Position numbers and translations under genes: made by a program
Notes under the pieces: generated by a model
Seen by the model: only the letters and a program-made list of their open reading frames with translations
The model's database searches: none
What the model was told of the DNA's origin: nothing
Assembly: GCA_019096065.1 (NCBI GenBank)
Contig: JAGUCH010000002.1
Coordinates: 136,501-200,500, forward strand
Reading direction: 5' to 3'
Length of the DNA: 64,000 bases
From: Paracyclopina nana
Lineage: Eukaryota; Arthropoda; Copepoda; Cyclopoida; Cyclopettidae
Part shown: piece by piece, positions 1-12,599 of the stretch
Layout of the letters: each line of letters begins with the position of its first letter
Position numbering within the stretch: position 1 is the first letter of the stretch

Positions 1-64
1 TTGCTTTGAATGGTGTGCGTAATTCCTTTCATTGGTAAGATGTAAAGCTTTTTGGATTGCTTAC

Positions 65-3000
65 CAGGTGGTAGATGTCAAGGGTTTCGTTGTCTCGACA
101 AACCAAAGCAAGAGGATAAGCCAAATGGAGATTCCAAATGATGGACTCTGAGCTGTTTTCTCTCATTGTGGAATTGGCCACTAGGTCTTCACCCACAATA
201 TTCCACACTTGGATACAAGTTGATGCCAAGGTGTGGCCTGTGACCAGGTAGTTGTCATCAACTGCCAATGAGTAGATTTCCCCATAGTCACTTTGGCAAT
301 TGAGAGTCCTCAAATGGACCAAGGTCTTAGAGCCTTCCAATTTCAAAATGGTCAAGGCCCCGGAGAGGCAAGTGGCATAAACCAGCTTGCCATCCTTGCT
401 GAACCTCACTCCACTGATTTCCCTTTGGTCTGGGTGTGCAAAGGTGTCTGCTTTGGTCCAAGAGAATTTCTGCCACAGGTTCACACTTGTGTCCCAAGAT
501 CCTGAAATGATGTGGTTGGAGTTCATGTCGACACTCCAAATGTGGTCAGAGTGGCCCTTGAGGGTAGCCACCTGGTCCAGGCTTTTCCTGTCAAAAATGG
601 CCAGTGTCTTGTTCAAAAGGCCACAAACTATCCAATTGGCATCGCAAGCCATACAATTGACGCCTTCTTGACACCTTAGTATGCGAAGGCTTGGTCCAGG
701 CTTAAATTGAATCGCTTTGAAACAATTGCTAAAAGTCAGACATTAGTAGGAGCTAACCTCAATACAGTTCCAAAAGTCTCGTTCAATGACCAGACCGGTT
801 AAATCGCAAGAGATGAGCCTGAGGGAAGATGCTGTGATTGTATGAACCAGTCCATTGTGACCGGTGAAAGTTCTGATCAAAAGTCCTTCATTGTTTTGGG
901 TATCTGGTTCATCCGGATCAGCACACTTGTCCAGGCTCCACATGAACAAATCAGTGTATTCATCACCAGTGAAAATGGCAAATGAGTTGAAAAACACTGA
1001 TCTCACATCCACTGTGTGAGTTATGGTTCTCAGGCAGTTGCCTGAACTCAACTCCCATAGTTTGGCTGTTTGGTCCCTATGAAATAATTCCTTTGATACA
1101 TCAATGACTTTTGGTAAGAAAAGAAATCACCTTGAGCCACTTATGGTGTATTTTCCTTTAAGGTACACACACCTTATCCCATTTGTGTGGCCAACAAAAG
1201 TCCTCACAAGTTCAGGCCTGCCTTGAAACATAAGAACTTTTATATAATGAACTAAGCTCATGTAAAATACATCAAATTTAACATTTGGTCTTGGATTTTT
1301 ATTTTGTGTGTACCTGTGATGTAAGTGAAGAGTTTCAGCTTTGCATCACTTCCACCTGTGACTACATTGGCACCATCCACACTCATGTCAATGATACAGT
1401 CGCCATGGTCCATGAGGAACTTGTCATCTGTTTCGAATGTATCCAAATGTATTCTCCTCACTTTGCCAGATCTGGCAGAATACAGGGCAAAGTTGCCCGA
1501 TTCACAGAGGTGTAAGCCTGAAATTGGTCCCTCTTCAGATGTCAGCTCTTGCAGAATTGTCCCAGTTTCTCTGGACCACAATTTCACAGTGGAGTCCCAG
1601 CTGGCTGAAATGATGTATTGTGGGCTCAAGTCCACAACTCTGACCAAGTCTGAGTGGCCTTGTAAAGGCCCCAAACGCTTGAAAGGCTGCCCACTTTTTG
1701 GTGAACTTCCCTGCCTTTCCCACACTTCAATGCTGCCATCCTCAAGGCCAAATACCAATGAAGTGGCATCGGTCTTGAATGCCATAAACCTTGAGCCCAG
1801 CTGTATTCTTCGACTGGTTGAGACTCCACTCAGCCATGAAGACTTAAGCTCATGATAAGTGCTCTATAAATGAAAGTTGCTATTAATCCAAAAATAACAT
1901 TTTCAATTTATTTGCTTTAGTAAAAGTTTTTTTGTAAAGTACTGTAAAAAAAACTGATGTATTTGGTGAAATGCTGATGTATTTTGTGCAATACTGATGT
2001 ACTTTGTGAAATACTGGTCTGTTATTGGTGATATACGGATGTTTTTTGTGAAATACTGATGTAGTTTGTGAAATACTGATGTACTTTGTGAAATACTGAT
2101 GTACTTTGTGAAATACTGATGTAGTTTGTGAAATACTGATGTAGTTTGTGAAATACTGGTGTGTTTTGTGAAATACTGATGTGTTTTGTGAAATACTGAT
2201 GTGTATTGTGAAATACTGACTTGTTGTGTGAAAGTGTGAAATATCGATGTGTTTAGTGAAATACTGGTGTGCTTTGTGAAGTACTGATTTATTTTGTGAA
2301 AAACTAATGTAAGTACAGGGGGCGGCTAGGTAATTGCAACCAAGCTGTTTTGGGCCATTTATTTACGTATTCAGAACAGCCCACTGCATGCAGTTTATTA
2401 TTGCACTAAATAATTATTAATACAATATTTAAAATATAAAATACATCAGCAGTTCACAAATAAATAATCATAAGAATATTGCAAATCAATATACAGTCTG
2501 ACCGTTCAAAATTGGACGGTACGGGAATCTAAACTTTTTGACACATATTCAATATATACAGGACATATAAATTATATCGTTGGAAAGATTGAGCCTTTTT
2601 CCATCTTTTTTGTTCAAGTAGAAAAAATCAATTGAAAGAGGAATAAACCGGGAAAATTCAATTTTCCCAAGGCAACCCATGAAATTGTTACGAAAAAACT
2701 GATGCATCATTTATTTTTGCTGTCACGCGAAATTCACAATAGTATTTTTCATTTTGTCAGAAAACAAAAAATATGTCCAAAGGTTCAAGCTTTCCAACGA
2801 TACCCATTAAGCCTCAAAATTCATGAATTCATAACACAAACTTTTGATTCCCGCACCGTCCAATTTTGAACGGTCAGACGGTATATACAGCAGCAAATCA
2901 AGAAATACAGCTATGAATAAAGAAATACAGCTGTAAATAAAGAAATGCAGATATGAATCAAGAGATACAGCTGTAAATAAAGAAATACAGCTGTAAATCA

Positions 3001-3486
3001 CAGAATACAGATATGAATCGAGGAACACAGCTATGGATCAAGAGATACAGCTACTATAAATAGGAAATGCAGCTATGAATAAAGAAATACAGCTGTAAAT
3101 CAAGAAAAGCAGCCGTAAATCAATAAATACATCCGTAAATACAGCAATACAGTTGTAAAAAATGCTTCTGTAAATCAAGAAATACAGCTGCAAATCAAGA
3201 AATGCTTCTGTAAATCAAGAAATACAGCTGCAAATACAGCTTTAAATAATGAAATGCTGTATTTATGGAATACAATTGTATTTTGGCCACTTTGGAACCT
3301 GTATTTTAAGGTTCAGTGTATCATTACCTTTCTGTTCACTAGTCTCAAGATGAAATTCCTCCATGATTTGGAGACTAGGCTGGAAGCTTCCAAAGAAGAA
3401 GCATCCAAACTGAGAAATATTTGCTCCAGGATGGGCTCAAAGTCTCCAGACTCGAACAATCTGTTCAAAATTGTCTCGTTTTCCAT
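65..3486 (-). CDS. F-box/WD40 repeat protein, 3' end beyond window
   Basis: Probable substrate receptor of an SCF ubiquitin ligase: the F-box would bind Skp1 and the WD40 propeller the substrate. Exons on the minus strand: 3486-3328, 1863-1314, 1221-1131, 1076-758, 700-65; donors and acceptors are GT/AG and phases agree. The first exon gives residues 1-53 with an F-box at about 16-49 (key run ILEQIFLSLDASSLEASSLV, then SKSWRNF). The rest is a WD40 propeller with GH...W-D blocks such as ISASWDSTVKLW, ISGSRDQTAKLWEL and ISGSWDTSVNLW. Sum of exons is 585 residues. The acceptor at 700 is pyrimidine-poor and was chosen because it keeps the frame; a TTTTAG at 730 would not. A strong donor (CTG/GTAAGC) at position 64 suggests another exon to the left; read-through would stop at 29. 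Intron 1 (1864-3327) holds two tandem arrays and a small transposon. I cannot assign an FBXW number. Confidence 0.82.
1925..2312. repeat. 20-bp tandem repeat in intron of F-box/WD40 gene
   Basis: About 18 degenerate units of the form TGTGAAATACTGATGTACTT, running the length of this segment. It lies in intron 1 of the minus-strand F-box gene and shows no coding potential. Confidence 0.85.
2494..2881. mobile_element. Small TA-flanked inverted-repeat element (Tc1/mariner-type MITE)
   Basis: The left end starts CAGTCTGACCGTTC and the right end, read in reverse complement, starts CCGTCTGACCGTTC. The match continues about 37 bp with two mismatches, through TTGGACGGT and CGGGAATC. Both ends abut TA (2492-2493 and 2882-2883), the target duplication typical of Tc1/mariner elements. 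At 388 bp with no ORF it is non-autonomous. Each terminal repeat contains a near-palindrome (ACCGTTCAAAATTGGACGGT). It is inserted in intron 1 of the F-box gene. Confidence 0.8.
2885..3250. repeat. ~19-bp tandem repeat
   Basis: Degenerate units of the form AAATCAAGAAATACAGCTG, about 18 copies, immediately next to the TA-flanked element and still inside intron 1 of the F-box gene. The 73-residue open frame across it is a by-product of the repeat. Confidence 0.8.
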
Positions 3487-4464
3487 TGTTGCTCACTGCT
3501 ATCATCATCCATTATCAAAAGCCACATTTATTTGCTCACAAATTCACTGTATTTGATAGGAGTGTTGAGTGGTTACAGTCTTGCAGCAAAAGCAGCTGAT
3601 TATTGATCCAATGTATTTAGAAAGCCTAAATACACAAAAACCGGCCATTACCAATGACATACTTATAAATACATTCCTTAACAAATAATTGCACCTTCAT
3701 CTCCACCTGCATTAAAATCTAAATTAAAAACCAGACTTTTAATTTTGCTTATGAACCTGACAATTATAATTATTGTACAAAATATCCCCAATCTTTAAAA
3801 AAAAGTCTTTTAAGCTTTAAAAATAAGATATTTTAAAGCTTCAAAAAAAGCAAAAATTATATCTTCTTTGAGTAGCTTAAAATTAAATTTTTTAAAAAAA
3901 GAAAAAAATCACTTTTATAAATGAACTTTTTAGCTTTTTTGCATTTTTTATGCTTTTTCACCAATAATAACTTCAATAAATGGTTTAGGTTCAAAAATCC
4001 TTTAAAAATCACCTTTTGAATTTTTCCCGCCACTTTTTGAACTGCCTTGACTCAAGGTCGCCTTTTTAGCCGCGCTGTCAAGGCCGTTTGGGCAGAAACT
4101 TTAGCTGGAACCGTCCAACTATTTTTAGGGCTCATTCCCCAAAGTTAATAAATTAATTCCGCTATTAAAACTCGCCCTAAAAAATTCCAAATCATCAATG
4201 ACTAAAATTCAATTTTATTTCAATTTCCAATGCCCAATTTCCATCAAAAAGTACGCCAAAACAATACCTTTAAGGCACATTCAGCTTAGATCGGGGCAGA
4301 AAATCGATCTGTTTTCCTCATGCACCAACTTGAGTCAACAGCAGCAGCAGCAGCAGAGATAACACACTGCGATTTCGCGAACTTTTTCACGAATGGAGAA
4401 GTGAGGATTTTCTCCGCGCGGAAAATGTGACTACAAAAAGAAAGAGGGGAGAAAAACCGCGAAA
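3487..4464. promoter_or_regulatory. Divergent intergenic region between F-box/WD40 and Cbl genes
   Basis: The two genes start back to back with 978 bp between their start codons, so this stretch must hold both promoters. It is AT-rich with A/T homopolymer runs at 3780-3970, then turns more GC-rich towards Cbl, with a CAG run near 4338-4355 and CGCG-containing sequence at 4370-4460 just before the Cbl start. I see no TATA box at a convincing distance from either start. Confidence 0.5.
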
Positions 4465-7400
4465 ATGTCCTCAGTGGGCCATTTGTTGTTTTCCAAGTTG
4501 TCAGCTGTTGTGGCCTCGCCAGCCTCGTCGGACCACCACAAAATGGTCATTGACAGAAAGACCATTGAGAAAACGTGGAAAAACATGGACAAGGTGAGAA
4601 GCAACGTCAATTTGGCGGAAAATCCGTTGATTGTTTACATTTGGAAAAAATCCGTGTTGCACCCCGCCGATTTAACGGAAGTTTCTGCGTTTGTTTACGT
4701 TAGCAAAATGACTCATCAGAAAATTCAAAAGTTTAAAATTAGCCACTTTTTCGGCTGTTTTTTGAGAAAAAGTATTAATACTAATCTTAGGTATTTGCAC
4801 CCCGCCGATTTAACGGAAGTTTCTGCGTTTGTTTACCTTTGCAAAATGACTCATCAAAAAAATATAAAAGTTAAAAATTAGCCACTTTTTTGGCTGTTTT
4901 TTGAGAAAAAGTATTAATACTAATTTTAGGTATTTGCACCCCGCCGATTTAACGGAAGATTCAGCATTTGTTTACCTTTGCAAAATGACTCATCAAAAAA
5001 ATATGAAAGTTTAAAATTCACCACTTTTTCGGCTGTTTTTTGAGAAAAAGTATTAATACTAATTTTAGGTATTTGCACCCCGCCGATTTAACGGAAGTTT
5101 CTGCGTTTGTTTACTTTTGCAAAATGACTCATCAGAAAATTTCCAAAAATGCAAAACTTGCAAAAAACCAGCTTTGTTCGCCATTTTTTGAGAAAAAGTA
5201 TTAATACTAATTTTAGGTGGTGAAGCTGTGCCAACATCCCAAGATGAATTTGAAGAATTCGCCGCCATTCATCCTGGACATTTTGCCGGATACGTACCAG
5301 CATTTGCGGCTGATCTACTCCAAATACGAGGACAACATGGCCGCCCTCAACGCCAACGACTACTTCAAGATTTTCGTGGAGAACCTGCAGAAGAAGTGCA
5401 AGCAAGCCATCAAACTCTTCAAGGACGGCAAGGAGAAAATGTTTGACGAAAACTCGCCGCATCGCCGAAACCTCACCAAGCTCAGCCTCGTCTTCAGCCA
5501 CATGCTCAGCGAGCTCAAGGCTGTGTTTCCGGCGGGAACCTTCTCCGGCGACAACTTCCGGATCACCAAGAGCGACGCCGCCGACTTCTGGAAGTCCAAA
5601 TTTGCCGACAAGTAGGACTTTTTAAACATGTCATTTGCTCGGAATTGAGTTTAGAGTGCACTTAATGAGAGTTGTAACGAGTAACGAGTAAGGTTACAAT
5701 ACTTGTAACGAGTAAGGTTACAATAATTGTAACGAGTAAGGTTACGTACTACTTGTGATGCATAAGGCTACAATACTTGTTACCAGTAAGGTTACAATAC
5801 TTGTGACAAGTAAGGTTACAATACTTGTGACAAGTAAGGTTACAATACTTGTAACGAGTAAGGTTACAATACTTGTAATGAGTTAGGTTACACTACTTGT
5901 GATGCATAAGGCTACAATACTTGTTACCAGTAAGGTTACAATACTTGTGACAAGTAAGGTTACAATACTTGTAACTAGTAAGGTTACAATACTTGTAACG
6001 AGTAAGGTTACAATACTTGTGATGCATAAGGCTACAATACTTGTTACCAGTAAGGTTACAATACTTGTAACTAGTAAGGTTACAATACTTGTAACGAGTA
6101 AGGTTACAATACTTGTAATGAGTTAGGTTACACTACTTGTAACAAGTAAGGTTACAATACTTGTAACAAGTAAGGTTACACTACTTGTAATGAGTAAGGT
6201 TTTTAGAAATGTAACAAGCAAGGTTTTAAGTAATGTAATGAGTAAGGTTACAAGTAACGTAATGAGTAAGGTTACACTGCAGGCACTAAATGATTGTGGT
6301 AATGATTATAATGTAACGATAGTATAGAACATGAGTAATCATCGAGACATGATTCAATGAAATTGCTTAGTCATGGTTCGATGATGGATCTTTTTGGCAA
6401 TTGCTGTATTTGCAAGCGTTCAAACTCCAAGTCGACCAAGTCGAATTGTATAATATTTCTCACATTTTCTTTGCAGAACCATCGTTCCTTGGAAGTTGTT
6501 CAGAGTCACGTTGAGTGAAGTGCACCCAATTGGCACTGGATTGGAAGCCATGGCATTAAAGTCCACCATTGACCTCACCTGTAACGATTACATTTCCAAC
6601 TTTGAATTCGATGTTTTCACCAGGTACACATTCTTGATCATTTAAATTTTGATTATTCATGACAATGTCATTGAATAGGCTTTTCCAACCTTGGACATCG
6701 CTGCTGAGAAATTGGCAAATTTTGGCAGTCACCCATCCAGGTTATGTCGCTTTTCTCACCTACGATGAAGTGAAAGCTCGATTACAAAGGCACATAACAA
6801 AGCCTGGAAGGTACAACTTGTTTCAATGTATAAATTACTGACTATTAATATCAATTATTTTAGTTACGTCTTTCGCTTGAGTTGCACAAGGCTTGGCCAA
6901 TGGGCCATTGGTTACGTTACCGCAGATGGAAACATTTTGCAAACCATTCCCCAGAACAAATCGTTATGTCAAGCTCTTCTGGATGGTTCGCGAGAAGGAT
7001 TGTAAGTTGAACGATTGAATCATGATTCGATGACATTGCTTCGTCATGGATGCAAGTTGGAACTTTTTGCCTATTGTCTTGTTCTCAAGCGTTCCCCCTT
7101 CAATTCAATCAAGTCGACTTTGTTCCCAATTGCTATGACTAAGATAGTTCTAAAATCGTTTCATTGCAGTTATCTGTATCCGGATGGAAGGAATGTGAAT
7201 CCGGATTTAAGCTGGGCGGTTCAAGCCACTCCGGAAGATCACATCAAAGTGACTCAAGAACAGTATGAATTGTATTGCGAAATGGGCTCCACCTTCCAGC
7301 TGTGCAAAATTTGTGCCGAAAACAGCAAAGACATTCGCATTGAGCCCTGTGGTCACCTCCTTTGCACACCTTGTTTAACATTGTGGCAGGTACAAAAACA

Positions 7401-10400
7401 TTTGGGAATTTATCTCATTTGGCAACATTGTTTCATGCAGAATTTCTGCTTTCGAAAGCAATCCTGCTCAATGTTGCTCATCTCTTCTCCTCTGAAAACA
7501 TGGCCATACCAATTGATTAACATAACTGAGCTGCCTTTCATTTGCCTTTCATAAAGCCGTTGATTGACCATAGTATTCAATGGGTTCTGTATCAATCAAA
7601 TTATTTACATACTCGATAAAATTCATTTATATCAGAACATTGCCACAATGTTCTGAATTTGTCCATGAATTGACGCCATTTGGTCATCAAGGTGCAAACA
7701 GCATGTTCATTGTCAGCCCAATTTTGAGACGTTAAGTTTTTTGTTTGACGTCTTTAGCAGAAACATTCAAGAAAATTGCTTTCGAAAGCAATTAATACAA
7801 ACATTTGTCATCCATGATCCTTTTGAAACATGGCCACACCAAGTGAGAAAAAAACTTGACAAATAACCATCGCCTTTTATTAACGTTAACTGACCATGGC
7901 ATTCAATAGGTTCTGTATCAATGAAAATATTTACATACTTGATAAAATTCAATTATATCAACGATGGTAATGTTCTGAATTTCTCCATGAATTGACGCCA
8001 TTTGGTCATCAAGGTGCAAACAGCATGTTCATAGTTAGCCATATTTTGAGACGTTAAGCTTGTTTGATTGACGTCTTTAGCAGAAACATTCAATAAAATT
8101 GCTTTCGAAAGCCATTGATACAAACATTTGTCATGCATGATCCTTTTGAAACATGGCCACACCAAGTGTTTAAGATAGTTTACGCATTTCATTGTTCCAG
8201 GACTCGGATGGAGGCGGTGGTTGTCCATTTTGCAGGGCTGAGATCAAGGGCACTGAATCAGTGGTTGTTGACCCATTTAGTCCGGGTCACCACGTGTCAG
8301 CATCAGCTGTTGTGCAAAACAATGGCAACAGCCTAGCAACAACAGCTGAAATTGGCAATTTAATCGACTGTGATATCGATGAGAATGATCAACAACAACC
8401 AGCAAAGGAGGTACACTGATCAAGGACGCCATTTTGTTTTTTTGTTCGCATGGATTTTGGCATGTTTTTTCCTTATTAATAAATGTCAGAATATACCACA
8501 AACTAGCTTTTGTTTTTTGCTTAATTATACCCCTATTTTTCTGTGAATGTATCTTACAGATTTAACCAAATAAATGAATATGTCATTTTTATTACTTATT
8601 AAATATATGGGCAACAGAGGACCTATTTTCAGACTCCCTTGCTAAGAAGATTGAGCCCTGGAGTGCCAAGTTTCTCACTGAGGCCACCACCTCTACCACC
8701 AAGAGTTAACCAGTCCAGGTAAATGAAAATTTGATTTATGATGTTTGACATTCTTTTATAAGAAAATAGGGACATTGATTTTTACTATCGATTTCTTGAA
8801 ACTAAGAAAAGCCCTGATTTTCAAATAAAGTAATCAAGTCAAATGGACATAAAATGTTCAAAAATTGATTAATAATTATGTCATCGATGTGCATTATTTT
8901 TCATTTTGTTGACTCAATTTAAATTGTTTTTCTAGGGACCCTAGCAGGCCTTTCAGTTTTCCCATGATGGAACCACCTCCAATTCCTTGCAGAATCCATC
9001 GAAATGAACCAAGTGCCAAACTGTCTTCAATGAGCAACACCCAAATAGGTATGTATTTATTGTTACTGAAGTAGGTACATAATTTATGAAATTGTTAATG
9101 TTGTCATTATCAATGTAACTAAAAGGTGTCAGCAATTTGAGCAACATTATCAACATAGTCAAATTAATAAAATGACATTAATGTCATTCAATAATAAACT
9201 ACTCAAAATTAATGATATTCAGTTATAATTTATCAAAAATATTATTTATGAATGTAATCCAAATTACCAAAGTGTGTTGACTAATGTCATTGAATTGATA
9301 AGATTACTTTTATAAATGTAATTAATAAAATGTTAATACATTTTATAAATGTTCTCAAATCAAAGTCTTCTCATTTAGAAATATCATCGCTGATAAAAAT
9401 AACATTAAATTAACATTGTTTCAGATAAGTTTGAGGATCAAGATCAAGGAGCAGCAGCTGCCTCTCTGGTCATCGACAGCCATGAGCCTCACTATGAAAA
9501 TGGGATCAATTTGTGCATTGGATCATCATCGTCATCCAATTTGATACTTCTTACAACTCCACCATCACCAAACAAGTCATTTGGCAATGGTCAATTGCTT
9601 TGCATTCCCCAGAAGAGGGCAGGTGTTTGTGGCAGCAAAACTACCATCAGTGATCCAACCTCTCCCAATGTTCCTTTCCACCACGAGCTAGATAGACGTC
9701 ACAGTGATAGTGCCCAAGTGGCCAAATTTGCTCACCAAACAGAAGATCCCCTTAACAAGGTTGACCTTGAAGATGATCCAGTATTGGTTGTCAGAAACAA
9801 TAACAGTCAACATATTTATCAAAACACTTCGCTTAGCTCAGGTAACATAATACAAAAAACAGTTAAGTGTTGTTCGTCAAACTTCAAAATGACTTTCTTT
9901 AAGTATTCCAAACCAAGATTATAATTCATAATACTTTCTAACTTGTTAGTTGGGTTCTTGGTATGTTGACTATCTAGTTTAGTAATTTAATGAATTAAAG
10001 TATTCATAGTGATGAATTTTGATATTGTCAATTACTGTTCATTACTCGACATTCTCAGCAAAACACTTAGCTCAGTAAACATGTGTAATCAGGCCATTAC
10101 AAGAGGATTACAACTAAGCTCATATTCAGTTGAGTGAACTGAAAGCTAAACCAAGAGATTATCACCAAGTCTTATTGACTGTATATTCAATACTATCAAT
10201 GATTCTTCGCGACAAATGATCAAATGTCGTCAGCATAATATAATGTGTTAATTTTAGGTACAAAGCCCAAAGGCGCCAGCCATGAACTCTTGATTGCTTC
10301 CAGCTCTTCCATTTCCAAGTCCAGACAGTGAGTTCAAACTTGTACATCAATTTCTTATGACTAATACAATGTCATTTGCAGATCTACGTTATCTTTCGAG

Positions 10401-10550
10401 GGGTCAGTGTCATATGAGAACCTGAACATGGATTACATTGGCCAACTTTGTGGTGAAGGCTACCCACAAAGCAGAGTCATCAGAGCCTTGGGAATCACCA
10501 AGAATGACTTGGCCATGGCCAGAGACATTTTGCAAGAATTCACCAAATGA
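4465..10550 (+). CDS. Cbl: Cbl-family E3 ubiquitin ligase (long form with UBA)
   Basis: RING-type E3 that ubiquitinates activated tyrosine kinases and acts as adaptor at the plasma membrane and endosomes. Exons: 4465-4593, 5217-5611, 6477-6623, 6679-6810, 6864-7001, 7170-7389, 8201-8410, 8633-8718, 8936-9048, 9425-9841, 10258-10327, 10382-10550; phases agree and give 741 residues. In order: four-helix bundle (about 1-175), EF-hand-like part (TIVPWK to FEFDVFTR), variant SH2 (about 230-320, with [20 protein letters not shown]), linker helix with the regulatory tyrosines (EQYELY, about 346 and 349), C3HC4 RING from about 359 (CKIC, CGHLLC, CPFC), proline-rich tail with an SH3-binding RPPPLPPR, and a C-terminal UBA (about 696-741, [15 protein letters not shown]). 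It is close to vertebrate Cbl through the whole TKB and RING. Only the tail, which is variable in the family, is uncertain in exon choice. Confidence 0.93.
4657..5216. repeat. ~140-bp tandem repeat in Cbl intron 1, each unit ending in a 3' splice site-like sequence
   Basis: Four consecutive units, each starting TTGCACCCCGCCGATTTAAC and ending with AGTATTAATACTAATTTTAG. The last unit ends at the true acceptor of Cbl exon 2, so the TACTAAT branch-point-like motif and TTTTAG acceptor are present up to four times in a row. The first copy is a little diverged at its end (TACTAATCTTAG). Confidence 0.85.
5670..6285. repeat. 24-bp tandem repeat in Cbl intron 2
   Basis: About 25 units of the form TAACGAGTAAGGTTACAATA plus CTTG, with minor variants. 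As 24 is a multiple of three, it creates an open frame with an 8-residue repeat (VTILVTSK) that is not a gene. It lies wholly between Cbl exons 2 and 3. Confidence 0.9.
7430..8175. repeat. ~320-bp tandem duplication in Cbl intron 6
   Basis: Blocks recur at about 322-bp spacing: GAATTGACGCCATTTGGTCA at about 7666 and 7988, GCTTTCGAAAGC at about 7448, 7778 and 8100, and CCTTTTGAAACATGGCCAC at about 7819 and 8142. The first unit is partial. No coding potential. Confidence 0.75.
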
Positions 10551-11400
10551 ACAAAAATAATTATAATTTAAAAAAGCACTAATGAATGAATATACTCTAG
10601 AAGCTTTCTTTGCTTCTTCTCCCAAAAAAGTTGACCTAGTTTCTGCTTGAATTGAGACTGCAAACATTTTGGAAATTTGACGATGTCATGATTATCTCTT
10701 GTTTACAACTCGAGTGAAGAACTAGTTTTGACTACAATTTCCCAGCAACAGGTGTCACTAGTGTTGAATGCCAATTAAAAGTTGCTGACTTGAGCCAAAC
10801 TGAACAATATCTTTTAAATCTTTAAACTCTCATGACTTTAGCAAAGTTGACCAAAAGTCAAATGTCAGTCAAATGAGAATATATGACAAATTTCTAACAT
10901 TGATTTCAATCCTCGGTGAATTAAGTAGTTATGTTGGTGAATTACTTAAAAATGAAGGCCACTTAAGGAATGCATGACCTTTGCTGAAATCTGCCATCAA
11001 AATGATCTTGCAATTTTTTCTGCTCATGCATGAATATTCTTCTGAAATAGCAAAAGAAACTTTTTGGCTAATTTATAAAACTGGTCATGCCTAATTAATC
11101 AGTTTCATATGGCAACTGAAAAAAGGCCTTATTTTGTGAAAGCTCATTCCCAAAGTCAGGCATCATCCTCAAGAATTCCATTTCATGAATTACCTAATTC
11201 AGTAACATTCTAATGAAATTCATGAGTGCCCCAATTCACAAACTAATTCAAGAACACCCTCATTTTTTGAATGTTCTAGTTGAATTCTCAAAAAAAATTA
11301 ATGCATAAATGATTTAAATTCATGGCATTCCAATTCTAAAGGAACTTTTTTCAGGATTGTTCTGATTCAAGGTCTTTATAATAAAAAATCCCTTATTTCC
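10551..11400. other. Intergenic stretch downstream of Cbl, no gene seen
   Basis: AT-rich sequence with frequent TTCATGAATT and GAATT words and no open frame with recognisable content. It probably includes the Cbl 3' untranslated region, but I do not see a canonical AATAAA within the first 60 bp after the stop. Confidence 0.5.
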
Positions 11401-12320
11401 ATAATTTCTTATTCTGCAACGTACTTTTTTCAAGAGTGTTCTTGTTCAAGGGTGTTCTTATTTAAGAGTGTTCTTATTCAAGAAAGCTCCCATTAATTCA
11501 TTCTTATTCATAAACGTTCTGACTCAAGATCATTCTAATAAAAAGTACCTTTCATAAAAGAACATTCCTATTCAAAAATGCTCTAATTCAAATAAAAGTC
11601 TTATTCAGGAATGTTTTTTTTCAAGAAACGTTCTTATTTAGGAATTTTACTTATGAAATAACGTTCTTTGTTCAATAGTGTTCTTATTCAAGAACGTTCT
11701 CTATTCAAGAGTGTTCATAATCAAGGAACATTTTCATTCAAGAGTGTTCTTATTCAAAGTACGTGCTTTATTCGAGAGTATTCTTATTCCAGGAATGTCT
11801 TATTCAAGAGTGTTCTTATTAAGGAAGTGTTCTTATTCAAGAACGTTCTTTATTCAAGAGTGTTCATAGTCAAGGAACGTTCTTATTCAGGAATTGTTCT
11901 TATTCAAAGAACATTCTTATTCAGGAATTGTTCTCATTTAAGAGCGTTCTTTATTCAAGAATGTTCGTTATTCAAGAGTGTTCTTTATTCAAGAGTGTTC
12001 GTTATTCAAGAGTGTTCTTTATTCAAGAGCGTTCTTTATTCAAGAGTGTTCTTTATTCACGAGTGTTCTTATTCAAAACGTTCTTTATTCATGAGTGTTC
12101 TTATTCAAGATCAAGGAACGTTCTTATTCATTAACGTTCTTTTTCATAATCTCGCTTACTAATAATTGTCTAGAATCAAGATCACTTTAATAAAATATTC
12201 CTAATTAGGAACGAGGAACGTCCTAATTCATAGACGTTCCGAATCAAGCCCGTTCTAACACAAAAAGGCTTTAAGTACCAACGTTCCAACTCAAGAACAA
12301 AGATCTCAAAGAAATGGCCA
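11400..12320. repeat. ~17-bp tandem array (TTCTTATTCAAGAGTGT type)
   Basis: Dozens of units such as GTTCTTTATTCAAGAGT and GTTCTTATTCAAGAAC. The most regular part is 11660-12130; edges decay gradually on both sides. The array contains repeated AAGAACGTTCTT and GAACATTC words. Long open frames here are only translations of the repeat. Confidence 0.85.
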
Positions 12321-12599
12321 TAATTTAAGAACAGAGGCAACCTTTTACTTTGCAACTTTGTAGGGTGTGCAAATTCCTGGCACATTTTTCCGCCAAAAGC
12401 CAGTTAGATTCGGTTTTGGTACACTCCCACTTTTTCCCGTAGCAATGTGCGCGCATGGGAGCGACCTTATAGTAGCTAGGGCAGCAAAAGCTGGCTGCAA
12501 ATGCGGCAGTGGCCAGATATCCAGCGCACAGAATCCCCGAAATTGGCTCGCCCGCAACCAAGCTGGGCAAGTGCAACAAAAAACTCAGATCGCGCCCTG

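Noticed and set aside
3254-3556. Plus-strand open frame with a coiled-coil-like KFLHDLETRLEASKEEASKL
   Set aside because: Its complement encodes the F-box exon with a good start and donor in phase with the WD40 exons, so the plus-strand frame is a shadow.
5899-6126. Open frame with repeated VTILVTSK
   Set aside because: 24-bp intronic repeat of Cbl; multiple-of-three period keeps it open by chance.
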